In this document: piece by piece, positions 34,065 through 44,700 of the stretch
How positions within the stretch are numbered: position 1 is the stretch's first letter
Layout of the letters: each line of letters starts with the position of its first letter
Source of the DNA: Zoogloea sp.
GTDB lineage: Bacteria > Pseudomonadota > Gammaproteobacteria > Burkholderiales > Rhodocyclaceae
Length of the DNA stretch: 64,000 bases
Direction: 5' to 3'
Assembly: GCA_016703645.1 (NCBI GenBank)
Contig: JADJBR010000010.1
Location: 124,001-188,000, forward strand
Made by a program: the position numbers and the translations under genes
The notes under the pieces: generated by a model
What the model was told of the DNA's origin: nothing
What the model saw: the letters and a program-made list of their open reading frames with translations, nothing else
Databases searched by the model: none

Positions 34065-35425
34065 GCCTGATCCGCAAGACCCTCACCCCTGGCGCCGATG
34101 GCCGTCTCCAGCTCGACCTGCCGGAGCTGGCCGGGCAGGAACTGGAGATCATCGTCCGCCCGGCCCGGGCCGCCGCCTCAGCGCAGGCCTGGCGCCCGGG
34201 CATTGATGCCGTTCCGCCCTCCGGCAAGGTTGTCGGTGACCCCGAGAAGGATGCCATGATCGACGCGGCGCTGGACGCCTGGCTCACCACCGGGCGCTTC
34301 AACGACGCCTTCGAGGCCCGCCTGGCCGCCTTCGTCGGCGTGGCCCACGCCCTCACCGTCAACTCCGGCTCGTCGGCCAACCTGGTGGCCTTCTCGACCC
34401 TCACCTCGCCCAAGCTGGGCGCCCGCGCCATCCAGCCCGGCGACGAGGTGATCACCGTGGCGGCGGGCTTCCCGACCACCGTCAACCCCATCCTCCAGAA
34501 CGGCGCGGTGCCGGTCTTCGTGGACGCCACCCTGCCCGGCTACAACATCGATGTGAGCCTGCTGGAGGCGGCCCTGTCGCCCCGCACCAAGGCCATCATG
34601 ATCGCCCACACCCTGGGCAACCCCTTCGACCTGGACGCCATCTGCGCCTTTGCCCAGGCCCACGGCCTGTGGCTGATCGAAGACTGCTGTGACGCCCTCG
34701 GCTCCACCTGGAAGGGCCGCAAGGTCGGCACCTTCGGCCACCTGGCCACCCTGTCTTTCTACCCGGCCCACCACATCACCATGGGCGAGGGCGGCGCGGT
34801 GCTGACCAACGACCCGCAGCTGCGCCAGATTGCCGAATCCTTCCGCGACTGGGGCCGTGACTGCTGGTGCAAGCCGGGCTGCGACAACACCTGCGGCAAG
34901 CGCTTCGGCTGGCAGCTGGGCAGCCTGCCCCAGGGTTACGACCACAAGTACACCTACAGCCACATCGGTTACAACCTCAAGATCACCGACATGCAGGCCG
35001 CCTGCGGCCTTGCCCAGCTCGACCGGCTGGACGGCTTCATCGCCGCCCGCAAACGCAACTTCACGCACCTCACGGCACGGCTCGCCGATGCCACCGACTT
35101 CCTGATCCTGCCGGAAGCCACCCCGGGCAGCGACCCGTCCTGGTTCGGCTACCCCATCACCCTGCGCCCCGAGGCCGGGGTCAACCGCGTCGATCTGCTC
35201 GAATACCTGGACCAGCACAAGGTCGGCACCCGCCTGCTGTTTGCCGGCAACCTGACCCGCCAGCCCTCCATGGCCGGGCGCAATTTCCGCGTGGTGGGCG
35301 AGCTCCCGGTGGCCGACCGGATCATGCGCGACACCTTCTGGATCGGCGTGTGGCCGGGGCTCAGCGAGGCCCAGCTGGACTACAGCGCCGACCTGATCCG
35401 CCAATTCGTCGGCGCGGGCTTCTGA
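34061..35425 (+). CDS. rfbH: CDP-4-dehydro-6-deoxyglucose 3-dehydratase (E1)
   Basis: A 454-residue PMP-dependent, iron-sulfur enzyme (DdhC) that removes the C3 hydroxyl. In place of the PLP lysine there is His in [15 protein letters not shown], the E1 hallmark. The [2Fe-2S] cysteines are in [19 protein letters not shown]. From residue ~60 the match to the family is strong. The first ~45 residues ([20 protein letters not shown]...) look unlike the common RfbH N-terminus. The matching reductase E3 (RfbI/AscD) is not adjacent. Confidence 0.94.
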   Translation: MSLIRKTLTPGADGRLQLDLPELAGQELEIIVRPARAAASAQAWRPGIDAVPPSGKVVGDPEKDAMIDAALDAWLTTGRFNDAFEARLAAFVGVAHALTVNSGSSANLVAFSTLTSPKLGARAIQPGDEVITVAAGFPTTVNPILQNGAVPVFVDATLPGYNIDVSLLEAALSPRTKAIMIAHTLGNPFDLDAICAFAQAHGLWLIEDCCDALGSTWKGRKVGTFGHLATLSFYPAHHITMGEGGAVLTNDPQLRQIAESFRDWGRDCWCKPGCDNTCGKRFGWQLGSLPQGYDHKYTYSHIGYNLKITDMQAACGLAQLDRLDGFIAARKRNFTHLTARLADATDFLILPEATPGSDPSWFGYPITLRPEAGVNRVDLLEYLDQHKVGTRLLFAGNLTRQPSMAGRNFRVVGELPVADRIMRDTFWIGVWPGLSEAQLDYSADLIRQFVGAGF

Positions 35426-35439
35426 CGCACCGGGCAAAC

Positions 35440-36645
35440 ATGCCTCCCGACCTCCATCGCCCCTGCCCCCTCTGCGGCAACCGCGCGCCGGACCTGCTGG
35501 GGGCGCTCTCGCTGCCCCAGCCCAGCCACTCGCCGCTGCCATCCGGCTACCGGCTGGTGGCCTGCACGGCCTGTGACTTCGTCTACGCCGACACCCCGGC
35601 CGTCCAGGCCGACTACGATCACTACTACCAGCAGCTTGCCAAGTACGGCGGCCCCACCGGCACCGGCGCCGGCCAGAACCCGGCGGACCAGCGCCGTCTG
35701 GAACAGCTTGCTGACCGCCTAGAAGCCCTGCTCCCGGGCAGGGACGCTGCCATCCTGGACATCGGCTGCGGCGCCGGCGGGCTGCTTCAGGTGCTTCACA
35801 GTCGCGGATACACGCGGGCCGAAGGTCTGGACCCGGACCCGGCTGCGGTGGCCGCTGCCCGCGCCCAGGGTCTCCCGGTACGCGCCGGTCTTGCCACCGA
35901 ATCCCCCGGGCTGTACGCAGGCTGCGAATTCAAGCTGATCGTGCTGTCCCATGTGGCGGAGCACCTGCGCGACCTGGACTGGCTCGACGGTCTGCCCCGG
36001 CTGCTCGCCCCCGACGGTGCGCTCTATGTCGAGGTACCCGACCCCCGGGGCTACGATTGCACCCGCCGCCCGCCGCTCTACTACTTCGACAGCGAGCACA
36101 TCAACCACTTCAGCCCACGCGCCCTGGCGCGGCTGTTCACGAGGATGGGGCTGCACCCGACAGCCTTTCCGGCCACCCCGCTCATCCTCTCTGACGGCAG
36201 CCCCTACCCGGCCTTTGCCGGGATCGCCACCCGGGTGCAGAGGGGCATCGACGAGAGCAGTGACGGGAACGCCCGCTGCGTGGACACCCTGCGCGGCTAT
36301 CTGGCCGACAGCCTGCAGCGGAGCGCAGCCAGCCTGGGCATCCAGCCGCCCCTCGGCCCGGGGCCGGTGCTGGTCTGGGGCGCGGGCTCCTGGACCCAGC
36401 GTCTGCTCGGGGCAGGGACCATTCCGCTTGCGCAGGTGCGGGCTTTTCTCGACAGCGCACCCAACAAGCAGGGACAGCTTCTTGCCGGAAAGCCCATTGT
36501 GGCCCCTGCCGATGGACTAAGTCGTCACCCGGACGCACAAGTTCTCGTCTGCATCGCCGTAAACCCCCATCAGATCGGGGCCGAGGTCGCCCGTCTGGAA
36601 CCTGACCGAACACGTAGCCTGCACTTCATCACCGAGCCGACATGA
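35440..36645 (+). CDS. SAM-dependent sugar C-methyltransferase-like protein
   Basis: A 401-residue protein with three parts. An N-terminal zinc-binding region has two CxxC pairs (CPLCGN, CTACDF). A central class I methyltransferase has the motif AAILDIGCGAGGLLQVL and the acidic EGLDPDPAA. A C-terminal Rossmann-like region starts PVLVWGAGSWTQRLL. This order is that of deoxysugar C-methyltransferases (TylC3/NovU group) and related proteins. Acting on a CDP-4-keto-dideoxyhexose is a reasonable inference from the rfbFGH neighbours. Its stop overlaps the next start (ATGA). Confidence 0.8.
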   Translation: MPPDLHRPCPLCGNRAPDLLGALSLPQPSHSPLPSGYRLVACTACDFVYADTPAVQADYDHYYQQLAKYGGPTGTGAGQNPADQRRLEQLADRLEALLPGRDAAILDIGCGAGGLLQVLHSRGYTRAEGLDPDPAAVAAARAQGLPVRAGLATESPGLYAGCEFKLIVLSHVAEHLRDLDWLDGLPRLLAPDGALYVEVPDPRGYDCTRRPPLYYFDSEHINHFSPRALARLFTRMGLHPTAFPATPLILSDGSPYPAFAGIATRVQRGIDESSDGNARCVDTLRGYLADSLQRSAASLGIQPPLGPGPVLVWGAGSWTQRLLGAGTIPLAQVRAFLDSAPNKQGQLLAGKPIVAPADGLSRHPDAQVLVCIAVNPHQIGAEVARLEPDRTRSLHFITEPT

Positions 36646-38441
36646 AAGTTTCCGAACGCATCGCCGACTGGCTGGCCGATCACGGCATCGAGCAGGTGTT
36701 CACCGTCACCGGCGGCGGCGCCATGTACCTCAACCAGGCCCTGGCCAGCCACCCGCGCCTGAAGTGCACCTTCATGCACCACGAGCAGGCCTGTGCCATG
36801 GCCGCCGAAGGCTACGCCCGGGTCGCCGGCAAGCCGGCCGTGGTGATGGTGACCACCGGCCCCGGCGGCATCAACGCCCTCAACGGCGTGTTTGGCGCCT
36901 TCACCGACTCGATCCCCATGCTGGTCATCGGCGGGCAGGTCAAGCGTGCCACCTGCCTCGACTACACCCCCGTGCCGGGCCTGCGCCAACTGGGTGATCA
37001 GGAAGGCCCGGTGGTCGCCATGGCCCGCCCGGTCACCAAGCTGGCCGAGAGCGTGGGCAGCCCCGAAGCCCTGGTCGAATTGCTCCCCCGCGCCCTTGCC
37101 ACCGCCATCGGCGGACGCCCCGGCCCGGTGTGGCTGGACATTCCCCTCGACGTCCAGTCGGCCGAATGCCCGCCCCTGCCGGCCTTCACCGCCCCGGCCC
37201 CCCAGGCCCCCGCCGATCTGGACGACGCCTGCCGGCAGATCGCCGCAGAACTGCGCAAGGCCCACCGCCCCCTGATCATCGCCGGTACGGGCGTGCGCCT
37301 GGCCGGCGCCGGCAGCGCCCTGCTGGCCTTTGCCGAAGCCCACGGCATTCCGGTGGCGACAGCCTGGACCCACGACCTCATCGCCAGCGATCACCCGCTG
37401 TTCGCCGGCCGCCCGGGCACCATCGGCACCCGCGCCGGCAACTTCTGCGCCCAGAACGCCGACTGCGTGATCGTCATCGGCTCCCGGCTCAACATCCGCC
37501 AGGTGAGCTACAACTGGGACAGCTTCGCCAAAGACGCCTTCATTGCTCAGATTGATGTGGACCCGGCCGAGCTGGCCAAGCCCTTCGTCCAGCCCCATCT
37601 GCGCCTGGCCTGCGACGCCCGGCTGTTCATCGACGCCCTCGCCGCCACCTGCGCCGACGGCCTGCCGGATGTCCGCCCCTGGTCCGCCTGGTGCCGGGAC
37701 ATCCGCGCCCGCTACCCCGTCGGCGGCGCCCCCACCGACAGCCCCCAGCTCCACCCCTATGCCCTGGTGGAACGCATCTTCGACCAGCTGCGCGACGATG
37801 ACATCGTGGTCTGCGGCAACGCCTCGGCCTGCATCCTGCCCTTCCAGGTGGGCCGCCTGAAGGCCGGCCAGCGCATGTTCAGCAACTCGGGTTCCGCCTC
37901 CATGGGCTACGACCTGCCCGCCGCCATCGGCGCCGCCCGGGCTGCGGGCAGCCGCCGGGTGGTGTGCTTCGCCGGCGACGGCAGCCTGCAGATGAACATC
38001 CAGGAGCTGCAGACCCTGAAAACCCTGGGGCTGGACGTGCTCATCGTGCTGATCGACAACGGTGGCTACCTGTCCATCCGCCAGACCCACGAGAACTTCT
38101 TCGGCCGCATCGTCGGCGCCACCCCCGCCTCGGGGGTCGAGTTTCCCGACTTCGCCCGGGTGGCGGCCGCCTACGGCCTGGACGCCGTCAGCATCGCCAC
38201 GCCTGGCGATCTGCCGGCCCTGGACGCCGCCCTGGCCCGCCGCGGCCCGACCCTCATCGCCGCCCGGGTGGACCCGGCCCCCGGCTTTGAACCCCGGATC
38301 AAATCCCGCGCCCTGCCCGAGGGGGGCTTTGCCACCCCCGAGTTGGACGACATGTTCCCCTTCCTGCCCCCGGCCGAGCTGGCCGCGGTGCGTGCGGAGG
38401 CGCGCAGCCTCCGCGCCTGGACGGGTGGAGCCGGCGCGTGA
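36642..38441 (+). CDS. Thiamine-diphosphate enzyme, acetolactate synthase-like (YerE-like candidate)
   Basis: A 599-residue three-domain ThDP enzyme. The catalytic Glu is in FMHHEQACAMAAEGYARVAG. The central domain has LIIAGTGVRLAGAGSALLAFA. The cofactor motif begins GDGSLQMNIQELQTLK and ends in VLIDNGGY. The setting after CDP-3,6-dideoxyhexose genes differs from a branched-chain amino-acid locus; no ilvN or ilvC is near. YerE of yersiniose A synthesis is an acetolactate-synthase-type flavoenzyme that transfers a two-carbon unit to CDP-4-keto-3,6-dideoxyglucose, and this protein is a good candidate for a similar reaction. It overlaps both neighbours. Confidence 0.85.
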   Translation: MKVSERIADWLADHGIEQVFTVTGGGAMYLNQALASHPRLKCTFMHHEQACAMAAEGYARVAGKPAVVMVTTGPGGINALNGVFGAFTDSIPMLVIGGQVKRATCLDYTPVPGLRQLGDQEGPVVAMARPVTKLAESVGSPEALVELLPRALATAIGGRPGPVWLDIPLDVQSAECPPLPAFTAPAPQAPADLDDACRQIAAELRKAHRPLIIAGTGVRLAGAGSALLAFAEAHGIPVATAWTHDLIASDHPLFAGRPGTIGTRAGNFCAQNADCVIVIGSRLNIRQVSYNWDSFAKDAFIAQIDVDPAELAKPFVQPHLRLACDARLFIDALAATCADGLPDVRPWSAWCRDIRARYPVGGAPTDSPQLHPYALVERIFDQLRDDDIVVCGNASACILPFQVGRLKAGQRMFSNSGSASMGYDLPAAIGAARAAGSRRVVCFAGDGSLQMNIQELQTLKTLGLDVLIVLIDNGGYLSIRQTHENFFGRIVGATPASGVEFPDFARVAAAYGLDAVSIATPGDLPALDAALARRGPTLIAARVDPAPGFEPRIKSRALPEGGFATPELDDMFPFLPPAELAAVRAEARSLRAWTGGAGA

Positions 38442-39538
38442 GCACCACGGGCTTTCCGTCCCTGAGCTTCGAGGACGCCGGCACCGCCCTGGTGGAAGCA
38501 CGCCGGGAGGGCGTGCTGATCTTCGGCTGCGGCAGCTTCGCCCGGGATCTCCACACCGCCCTCGTCGGCATGGGCATCACCGTGCGGGGCTTCGTCGTAT
38601 CCCGCGGCGAGGCATCCCGGTTTGCCGACTGCCCGGTAGCCCCGCTCACGGCGCTCCCGACGGGCTGGACAGCCCTGCCCCTGTGGGTTGGCGTATTCAA
38701 TCGCGAACCTGGCGCCGATCACGCGGCCCTGGCTTCCGCCTGCGAAGCCGCTGGCTTTTCCCGCGTCCTGCTGCCCCAGCAGTACTTCGAAGCCCTCGGC
38801 GGCAGCATGGGCTGGCGTTACTGGCTGGACGAGCGGCAGGGTTACGCTGCCCACGCGTCCGAACTGCACGACAGCTTCGCCCAGTTGGAGGATGAACCCA
38901 GCCGCGCCTTCCTCGCCGCCATCCTGCGTTATCGGCTAGGGCAGACCCGGGGCATCCCCGCCGCCCCCGTCTCCGGCCCCCAGTACTTCCCCGACTTTCT
39001 CACCGGCCTCGCCCCCCCCCCGCTGGGCTTCGTGGATGCGGGTGCCTACAACGGCGACACCCTGGCCGAGGCGCAGCGTTACCTGCCTTTGCGCGAAGCC
39101 TGGGCCTTCGAGCCCGACCCGGCCAACTTCCCGCTCCTCGCCGAGCGGGCCCGGGGCCTGGGCGTACCGGTCACCTGTCTGCCCTGCGGCGTGTCCTCGG
39201 TGAATGCCAGCCTGGCGTTTTCCGGCGGTCACGGCGAAGCCAGCACCCTGGGCGGAGAAGGCAACAGCCACATCCAGGTGCTGCGCCTGGACGATTGCCT
39301 GCCCAACGCCCGGGTGGGCTACCTGAAGCTCGACGTGGAGGGGCATGAGATGGAGGCCCTGGCCGGTGCCGAAGCCCTCATCCGTCGCAACCGCCCTGTC
39401 CTCGCCATCGCCGGCTATCACCGCCGCGACGACCTGTGGCGCATCCCCGCCTGGATCTCCAGCCTTGATCTCGACTACCGGCTGCGTTTCCGGATCCACG
39501 CCCACAACTCCTTCGACGCGGTCTTTTACGCTTACTGA
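38438..39538 (+). CDS. FkbM-family methyltransferase
   Basis: A 366-residue protein. Residues ~1-110 form a Rossmann-like N-terminal part (VLIFGCGSFARDLHTALVGMGI). From ~180 on it is an FkbM methyltransferase: FVDAGAYNGDTLAEAQRYL, AFEPDPANF, and LKLDVEGHEMEALAGAE, the family's signature. These enzymes O-methylate sugars and related hydroxyls. The start is GTG at 38438, overlapping the previous stop (GTGA), so it is translationally coupled to the ThDP enzyme gene. Confidence 0.88.
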   Translation: MSTTGFPSLSFEDAGTALVEARREGVLIFGCGSFARDLHTALVGMGITVRGFVVSRGEASRFADCPVAPLTALPTGWTALPLWVGVFNREPGADHAALASACEAAGFSRVLLPQQYFEALGGSMGWRYWLDERQGYAAHASELHDSFAQLEDEPSRAFLAAILRYRLGQTRGIPAAPVSGPQYFPDFLTGLAPPPLGFVDAGAYNGDTLAEAQRYLPLREAWAFEPDPANFPLLAERARGLGVPVTCLPCGVSSVNASLAFSGGHGEASTLGGEGNSHIQVLRLDDCLPNARVGYLKLDVEGHEMEALAGAEALIRRNRPVLAIAGYHRRDDLWRIPAWISSLDLDYRLRFRIHAHNSFDAVFYAY

Positions 39539-39549
39539 GGTCCCACATC

Positions 39550-40641
39550 ATGAGCAACGCCATCTTCGAAAACCTGTTCATCCTCGAACTCGCCAACAAC
39601 CATTGGGGGCGCCTCGAGCGCGGGCTGCGCATCGTCAACGACTTTGCGCAGGTGGTGCGCTTCAACAACGTGCGAGCGGCCATCAAGCTGCAGTTCCGCG
39701 AGGTGGACCACTTCATCCACAAGGACTTCCGGGGCCGCGAGGACATCCGCTACGTCAAGAAGACCGAGGCCACCCGACTCAGCAAGGCCGAGTACCGGAC
39801 CCTGGTGAAGGCCATCAAGGAGCGCAACTGCATCCCCATGGCCACCGCCTTCGACGAGGCCTCGGTGGACCTGTGCGAAGAGCTCGACCTGCCCATCATC
39901 AAGATCGCCAGCTCCGACATCAACGACTGGTTCCTGATCGAGCGCATCGCCGAGACCCGCAAACCGGTGATCGTGTCCACCGGCGGCTCGACCCAGAAGG
40001 ACATCGACGACATGGTGACCTTCTTTGCCAACCGCAACATTCCCCTGGCGGTGAATCACTGCGTCTCCATCTACCCCAGCGAAGATGACGAGCTGGAGCT
40101 CAACCAGATCGACTTCCTGCGCCAGCGCTATCCGAAGAACGTGGTCGGGCTGTCGTCCCACGAGTACCACGACTGGACGTCGTCGATGCTGCTCTCCTAC
40201 GCCAAGGGCGCCCGCACCTGGGAGCGCCACATCGACGTCGAAGAGGACGGCATTCCCGTGTCGCCCTACTGCTCCCTGCCCCACCAGATCGACCAATGGT
40301 TCAAGGCCTTCCACAAGGCGGTGGAGATGTGCGGCGGCACCGGCACCGCCAAGCGCGTGCCCAAGAAGAAGGAAACCGAATACCTGGATGGGCTGGTCCG
40401 TGGTGTTTATGCCAAGCGCGATCTCCCCGCCGGCTACGAGCTGCACCACCAGAACCTGGAGGACGACTTCTACCTGGCCATCCCCCTGCAGAAGGGCCAG
40501 CTGTCCTGCCGTGAAACCATGAACGGCCTCAAGCTGACCCGCCCCGTCACCAAGGACTCGCCCCTGGAGATCGACGACGTGGACAGCCCGTATTCCCAGA
40601 ACGAATCCCTGCGCAAGCTCATCTACAGCCGCGGCCTGTAA
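39550..40641 (+). CDS. NeuB/SpsE-family nonulosonate synthase-like protein
   Basis: A 363-residue protein with a TIM-barrel NeuB domain (residues ~8-260) and a C-terminal SAF-like antifreeze domain (GVYAKRDLPAGYELHHQNLE). The metal/PEP site remains recognisable: ELANNHWG in place of NHNG, AIKLQF, IKIASSDINDW, VSTGGST, and GLSSHEYHD. Classical members condense PEP with a six-carbon amino sugar to make sialic, legionaminic or pseudaminic acid. The sequence diverges from those groups and no NeuA or NeuC partner is present, so its substrate may be a different sugar. Confidence 0.85.
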   Translation: MSNAIFENLFILELANNHWGRLERGLRIVNDFAQVVRFNNVRAAIKLQFREVDHFIHKDFRGREDIRYVKKTEATRLSKAEYRTLVKAIKERNCIPMATAFDEASVDLCEELDLPIIKIASSDINDWFLIERIAETRKPVIVSTGGSTQKDIDDMVTFFANRNIPLAVNHCVSIYPSEDDELELNQIDFLRQRYPKNVVGLSSHEYHDWTSSMLLSYAKGARTWERHIDVEEDGIPVSPYCSLPHQIDQWFKAFHKAVEMCGGTGTAKRVPKKKETEYLDGLVRGVYAKRDLPAGYELHHQNLEDDFYLAIPLQKGQLSCRETMNGLKLTRPVTKDSPLEIDDVDSPYSQNESLRKLIYSRGL

Positions 40642-40661
40642 GCCTTCGCAGCCCTGACGCC

Positions 40662-41720
40662 ATGTCACGCCCCCTGCTCCCGTCCCCCGCCTGCCCTGCC
40701 GTCCACGGCCGGCTCGGGGCGCTGCTGGATCACCTGGACAGCCGCCGCCTCCACGGGCAGCGGATCTTCGTGACCGGGGGAACGGGCTTCTTCGGCTACT
40801 GGCTGCTGAGCCTGTTCGACCTGCTGCACCGCCAGGGCGTGGCGCTGAAGGTCTGCGTGCTGTCCCGCTCGCCCACCGCCTTCCTGGCTCGCGCGCCCTT
40901 CCTCGCCGACGCCCCCTGGCTGGACTGGCAGCAGGGCGACATCAAGGATTTCGGCGCCCTCCCCCCCGCCGACCTGCTGATCCACGCCGCCACCGACACC
41001 GACGCCGCCGCCCATCGCCACCCGCTGGCGATCATGGACGACATCCTGCTCGGCACCCGTCACACCCTCGAGCGGGCCCGGGAAGCCGGCGTGCGCCGCG
41101 CCCTCTACGTGAGCTCCGGCGCCGTGTATGGCCGACAGCCGGCCAATGTGGCGCACGTTCCCGAAGACGCGGCCTTTGCCGGCGACGCCCTGCATCCGGG
41201 CAGCGCCTACGGCGAGGCCAAGCGCGCCGCCGAGCAGTGGTGCCTGCAGTACGGCCTGCAGCATGGCATCGCCATTCCGGTCGCCCGCTGCTTCGCCTTC
41301 GTCGGCGCCACCCTGCCCCTGGACGGCCACTTTGCCATCGGCAACTTCATCCGCGATGCCCTGGCTGGCCAGACCATCCAGGTCAGCGGTGACGGCAGCC
41401 CCCTGCGCAGCTACCTCTACGGCGCCGATCTGGCCATCTGGCTGCTGACCCTCCTGCTGCAGGGACAGCATGGCCGGGCCTACAACGTCGGCGCCGACCA
41501 GGCCCTGTCCATCGCCGAGCTGGCCCACCAGGTGCGCGACACCCTGGCCCCCGCAGCAGCCGTCCATATCGCCCGCGGCCATGACGACAAGGCCGGGCGC
41601 AACCGTTACATCCCGTCCATCCAGCGGGCGCGCCATGAACTGGCGCTGGACGCCTGGACGCCCCTGGAGGAGGCCATCCGCCTGACCGCGGAATGCGCCT
41701 CTCCCGTATCGCAACCCTGA
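40662..41720 (+). CDS. NAD-dependent sugar epimerase/dehydratase (extended SDR)
   Basis: A 352-residue extended short-chain dehydrogenase. The NAD-binding loop is FVTGGTGFFGYWLLSLF. The active site is LYVSSGAVYG with YGEAKRAAEQ (Tyr-x3-Lys). C-terminal substrate region: GDGSPLRSYLYGADLAIWLL. Such enzymes epimerise, dehydrate or reduce nucleotide-sugars. In this operon it could reduce a branched 4-keto sugar, the job of YerF in yersiniose synthesis, but that is inference. It ends 7 nt before the large glycosyltransferase gene. Confidence 0.88.
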   Translation: MSRPLLPSPACPAVHGRLGALLDHLDSRRLHGQRIFVTGGTGFFGYWLLSLFDLLHRQGVALKVCVLSRSPTAFLARAPFLADAPWLDWQQGDIKDFGALPPADLLIHAATDTDAAAHRHPLAIMDDILLGTRHTLERAREAGVRRALYVSSGAVYGRQPANVAHVPEDAAFAGDALHPGSAYGEAKRAAEQWCLQYGLQHGIAIPVARCFAFVGATLPLDGHFAIGNFIRDALAGQTIQVSGDGSPLRSYLYGADLAIWLLTLLLQGQHGRAYNVGADQALSIAELAHQVRDTLAPAAAVHIARGHDDKAGRNRYIPSIQRARHELALDAWTPLEEAIRLTAECASPVSQP

Positions 41721-41727
41721 GCAGTCG

Positions 41728-44700
41728 ATGACCGCCATGCGCCAACTCTTTTCTGCCCCCCGCCGCCCGTACTACATCGATGCCCCAGCCTATCGGCGCA
41801 CGTCGGCGGGCATCCGGGTCCTGCACCTGCTGTGCCATGCCCTCAACAGCATTGGTGAGGAGGCCTACGTCTACCCGACCGAAACCCACCCCGCCCTCAA
41901 CACCCCGCTGGTCACGCCCGAGCTCATCGAACGCCACAAGGCCGCCGGCCGTGAGCCCATCGTCGTCTATCCCGAAGTTGTCCCCGGCAACCCACGCAAG
42001 GCGGCCTCGGTGGTGCGCTACGTGCTCAACCGGGCCGGACTGCTGGGGGGAGACAGCGTCCATGCGGAAACCGAGCTCATCTTCGGCTTCGGCCTCAATG
42101 CGCTGCCGGACGGCGCAGACCCGCAGAACATCCTGTTCCTGCCGCCCATCGATACCGCCATCTTCAACAACCGGGACAACCCCGACGACCACCAACGCAG
42201 CGGAGCCCTGCTCTACCCGGGCCGCCATCAGGCCGCCCTGTCCCAGTACCCCAAGCTGGCCGCCGAAGCCACCCTGATCACCTATAGCTGGCCCGAAAGC
42301 CACGAAGCCCTGGCCTCACTGCTGCGCCGCAGTGAGGTGGTGTACTGCTTCGAGTCCACCGCCATCGCCGCCGAAGCAGCCCTGTGCGGCTGCCCGGCCG
42401 TGATCCTCCCGTCGCCCTTCTTCAACGGTGTTGCCCTGAGCGAGGCCGAGATCGGACGCAACGGGATCGCCCTGAACGACTCGCCGGAGGAAGTCGCCTT
42501 TGCCCGCAGCAGCGTCGGAAAGATGTGGGACGCCTACCAGGCGGCGGAAGCACGCTTCTGGAGCCAGCTCGACCACTTTGTCGCCACCACCCAGGCCATG
42601 CCGGTCAGCGACGTTTCCGGGCAACCCGCCGAAACCCCCGCCGCGGCCGAGGCCCGCCAGACCTACGCAATGTGGCGCAAGCGCCAGAGCCTGCAGGAAA
42701 TCGACGCCCAGCTCCTCGCCGAGCGCATGGTCCTCAAGTGGACCCGGCGCCCCGGCCTGCATCTGCTGCTGGCCCTGCACCCGGGGGAGGAAAGCCTCCT
42801 CGCCGACACCCTCGACAGCCTCGCCACCCAGCTCTATCCCGAATGGATGCTGACGGTCGTCACCGCCCTGCCCACGCCGGACGGACTGGCCGACATCCCC
42901 AACCTGCAGTGGCTGTCCGTACGTGACCCGGCCCATATCGACTACGTCATCGACGAAATGGCCGCCGCGTCGCCGGGCACCTGGCTGGCCCGCATCGAAC
43001 CGGGTGTCACCCTCGAGCCCCACGCCCTGCAGGTCATCGCCGACTACATCAACCACCGCCCCGACTGGCGCCTCATCTACTGCGACGAAGACACCCGCGA
43101 CAGGGACGGCGGCTTCAACCAGCCCCTGTTCAAACCCGATTTCAACCTGGATTTGCTGCGCGCCCAGGCCTATTTCGGCTGCCTGGTGTTCGTGGAGAAG
43201 CAGACCTTCCTGGCCGCCGGGCGCTATGGCGGGCACATCGGCGCCGAGACCTATGATCTCAGCCTGCGCACCCTCGATCAGGCCGGCGAGGCCGCCATCG
43301 GCCACATCAGCCAGATGCTGGTGCACCTTTCCCGCCAGTCACGCCGTGCCATGGCGCCCGACGCCGAGCGGGCCGCCCTGGCCGACCACCTGACACGCCA
43401 CGGACTCGATGCGCTCATCCACGACGGCGCCCTGTTCGGCACCCGCCGCGTGGAATACCGCTGGCACGAGGCGCCGCTGGTCAGCATCATCATCCAGACC
43501 CGTGACCGGGAAGAGTACCTGCGCCCACTCCTCGAGAGCATCGCCGCCCGCACCCGCTACCCCCACTACGAGGTCGTGGTGGTGGACAACGACAGCACCG
43601 ACCCGGACGCCCGCCAGTTCCTGGCGCAACTGGGCAGCACGGCCCCCTGGATCGACCGGGCCCGCGTCGTCGCCTGCCCGGGCACCTTCAGCTACGCCCT
43701 CGGCGCCAACACCGGCGCCGCCGCGGCCAGGGGCGACTACCTGCTCTTCCTCGACAACGACACCCACGTCGTTCAGGACGACTGGCTGGACCGCATGATG
43801 TCCCCGGCCTGCCGCCCGGACGTGGGCATCGTCGGGCCGCGCCTCACCTACCCGGAAACGGCCAAAGTGCAACAGGCCGGCTGGATCCTCGGTCTGCGCG
43901 GCACCGCCGCCAGCGTGTGGAACAACGACGCGGAGATCACCGACCCGGGCTACATGGGCCGCGCCCTGTGCGACCAGAACGTGAGCGCCGTATGCGGTTC
44001 CGCCCTGCTGGTGCGGCGCAGCCTGTTCGAACAACTGGGCGGTATGGACAAGGAGCGCTTCCCCCTCGTCCACAGCGCCCTCGACCTGTGCCTGCGCACC
44101 ACCGACGCGGGGCTCAAGGTGGTGTGGACGCCCTACGCCATGCTGGTGCACTACGACGCGATCTCTCTCAAGGCCCGCCAGCGCAAGCCGGAGGGCGCCC
44201 TGGCCGATCTCCTCGCTGCGCTCGACGCCAATGACCGGCTGCTGCAGCGCTGGCTGCCACGCCTGGCCAGCGACCCGGCGTACAACCGCAACCTGAGCCT
44301 TGCCGACGCCTTCAAGCCGGAACATGTCGCCCCCATCGACTGGGACACCCACTTCCACGACCGGCCGCGCATCCTCGGCGTACCTCTCACCGGCGGAGCC
44401 GGCGAATACCGCCTGCGCGCGCCCCTGCGCGCGATCGGCCAGGCCGGCCTTGCTCAGACAATGATCTGCGAACCGCCCCAGGCCTTTTCGGTGCGCATCC
44501 TGTCTCCCATCGAGCTGGCCCGCGCCGCGCCCGACTCGATCATCCTGCATCAGCCCCTCGACGACCCCCAGACCGATGCCCTCGAAGCCTACGCCCGCTA
44601 CACCCCGCAGGTGAAACGCATCATTACCATCGACGACCTGATCACCGCACTGCCCAAGAAGAACTCCTTCTACAAGTCCGGCTTCAAGGATGCCCGGCCA

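Noticed and set aside
36570-38501. A 643-codon frame antisense to the ThDP enzyme gene
   Set aside because: Its composition is that of GC-rich antisense translation, and the sense frame has complete catalytic motifs.
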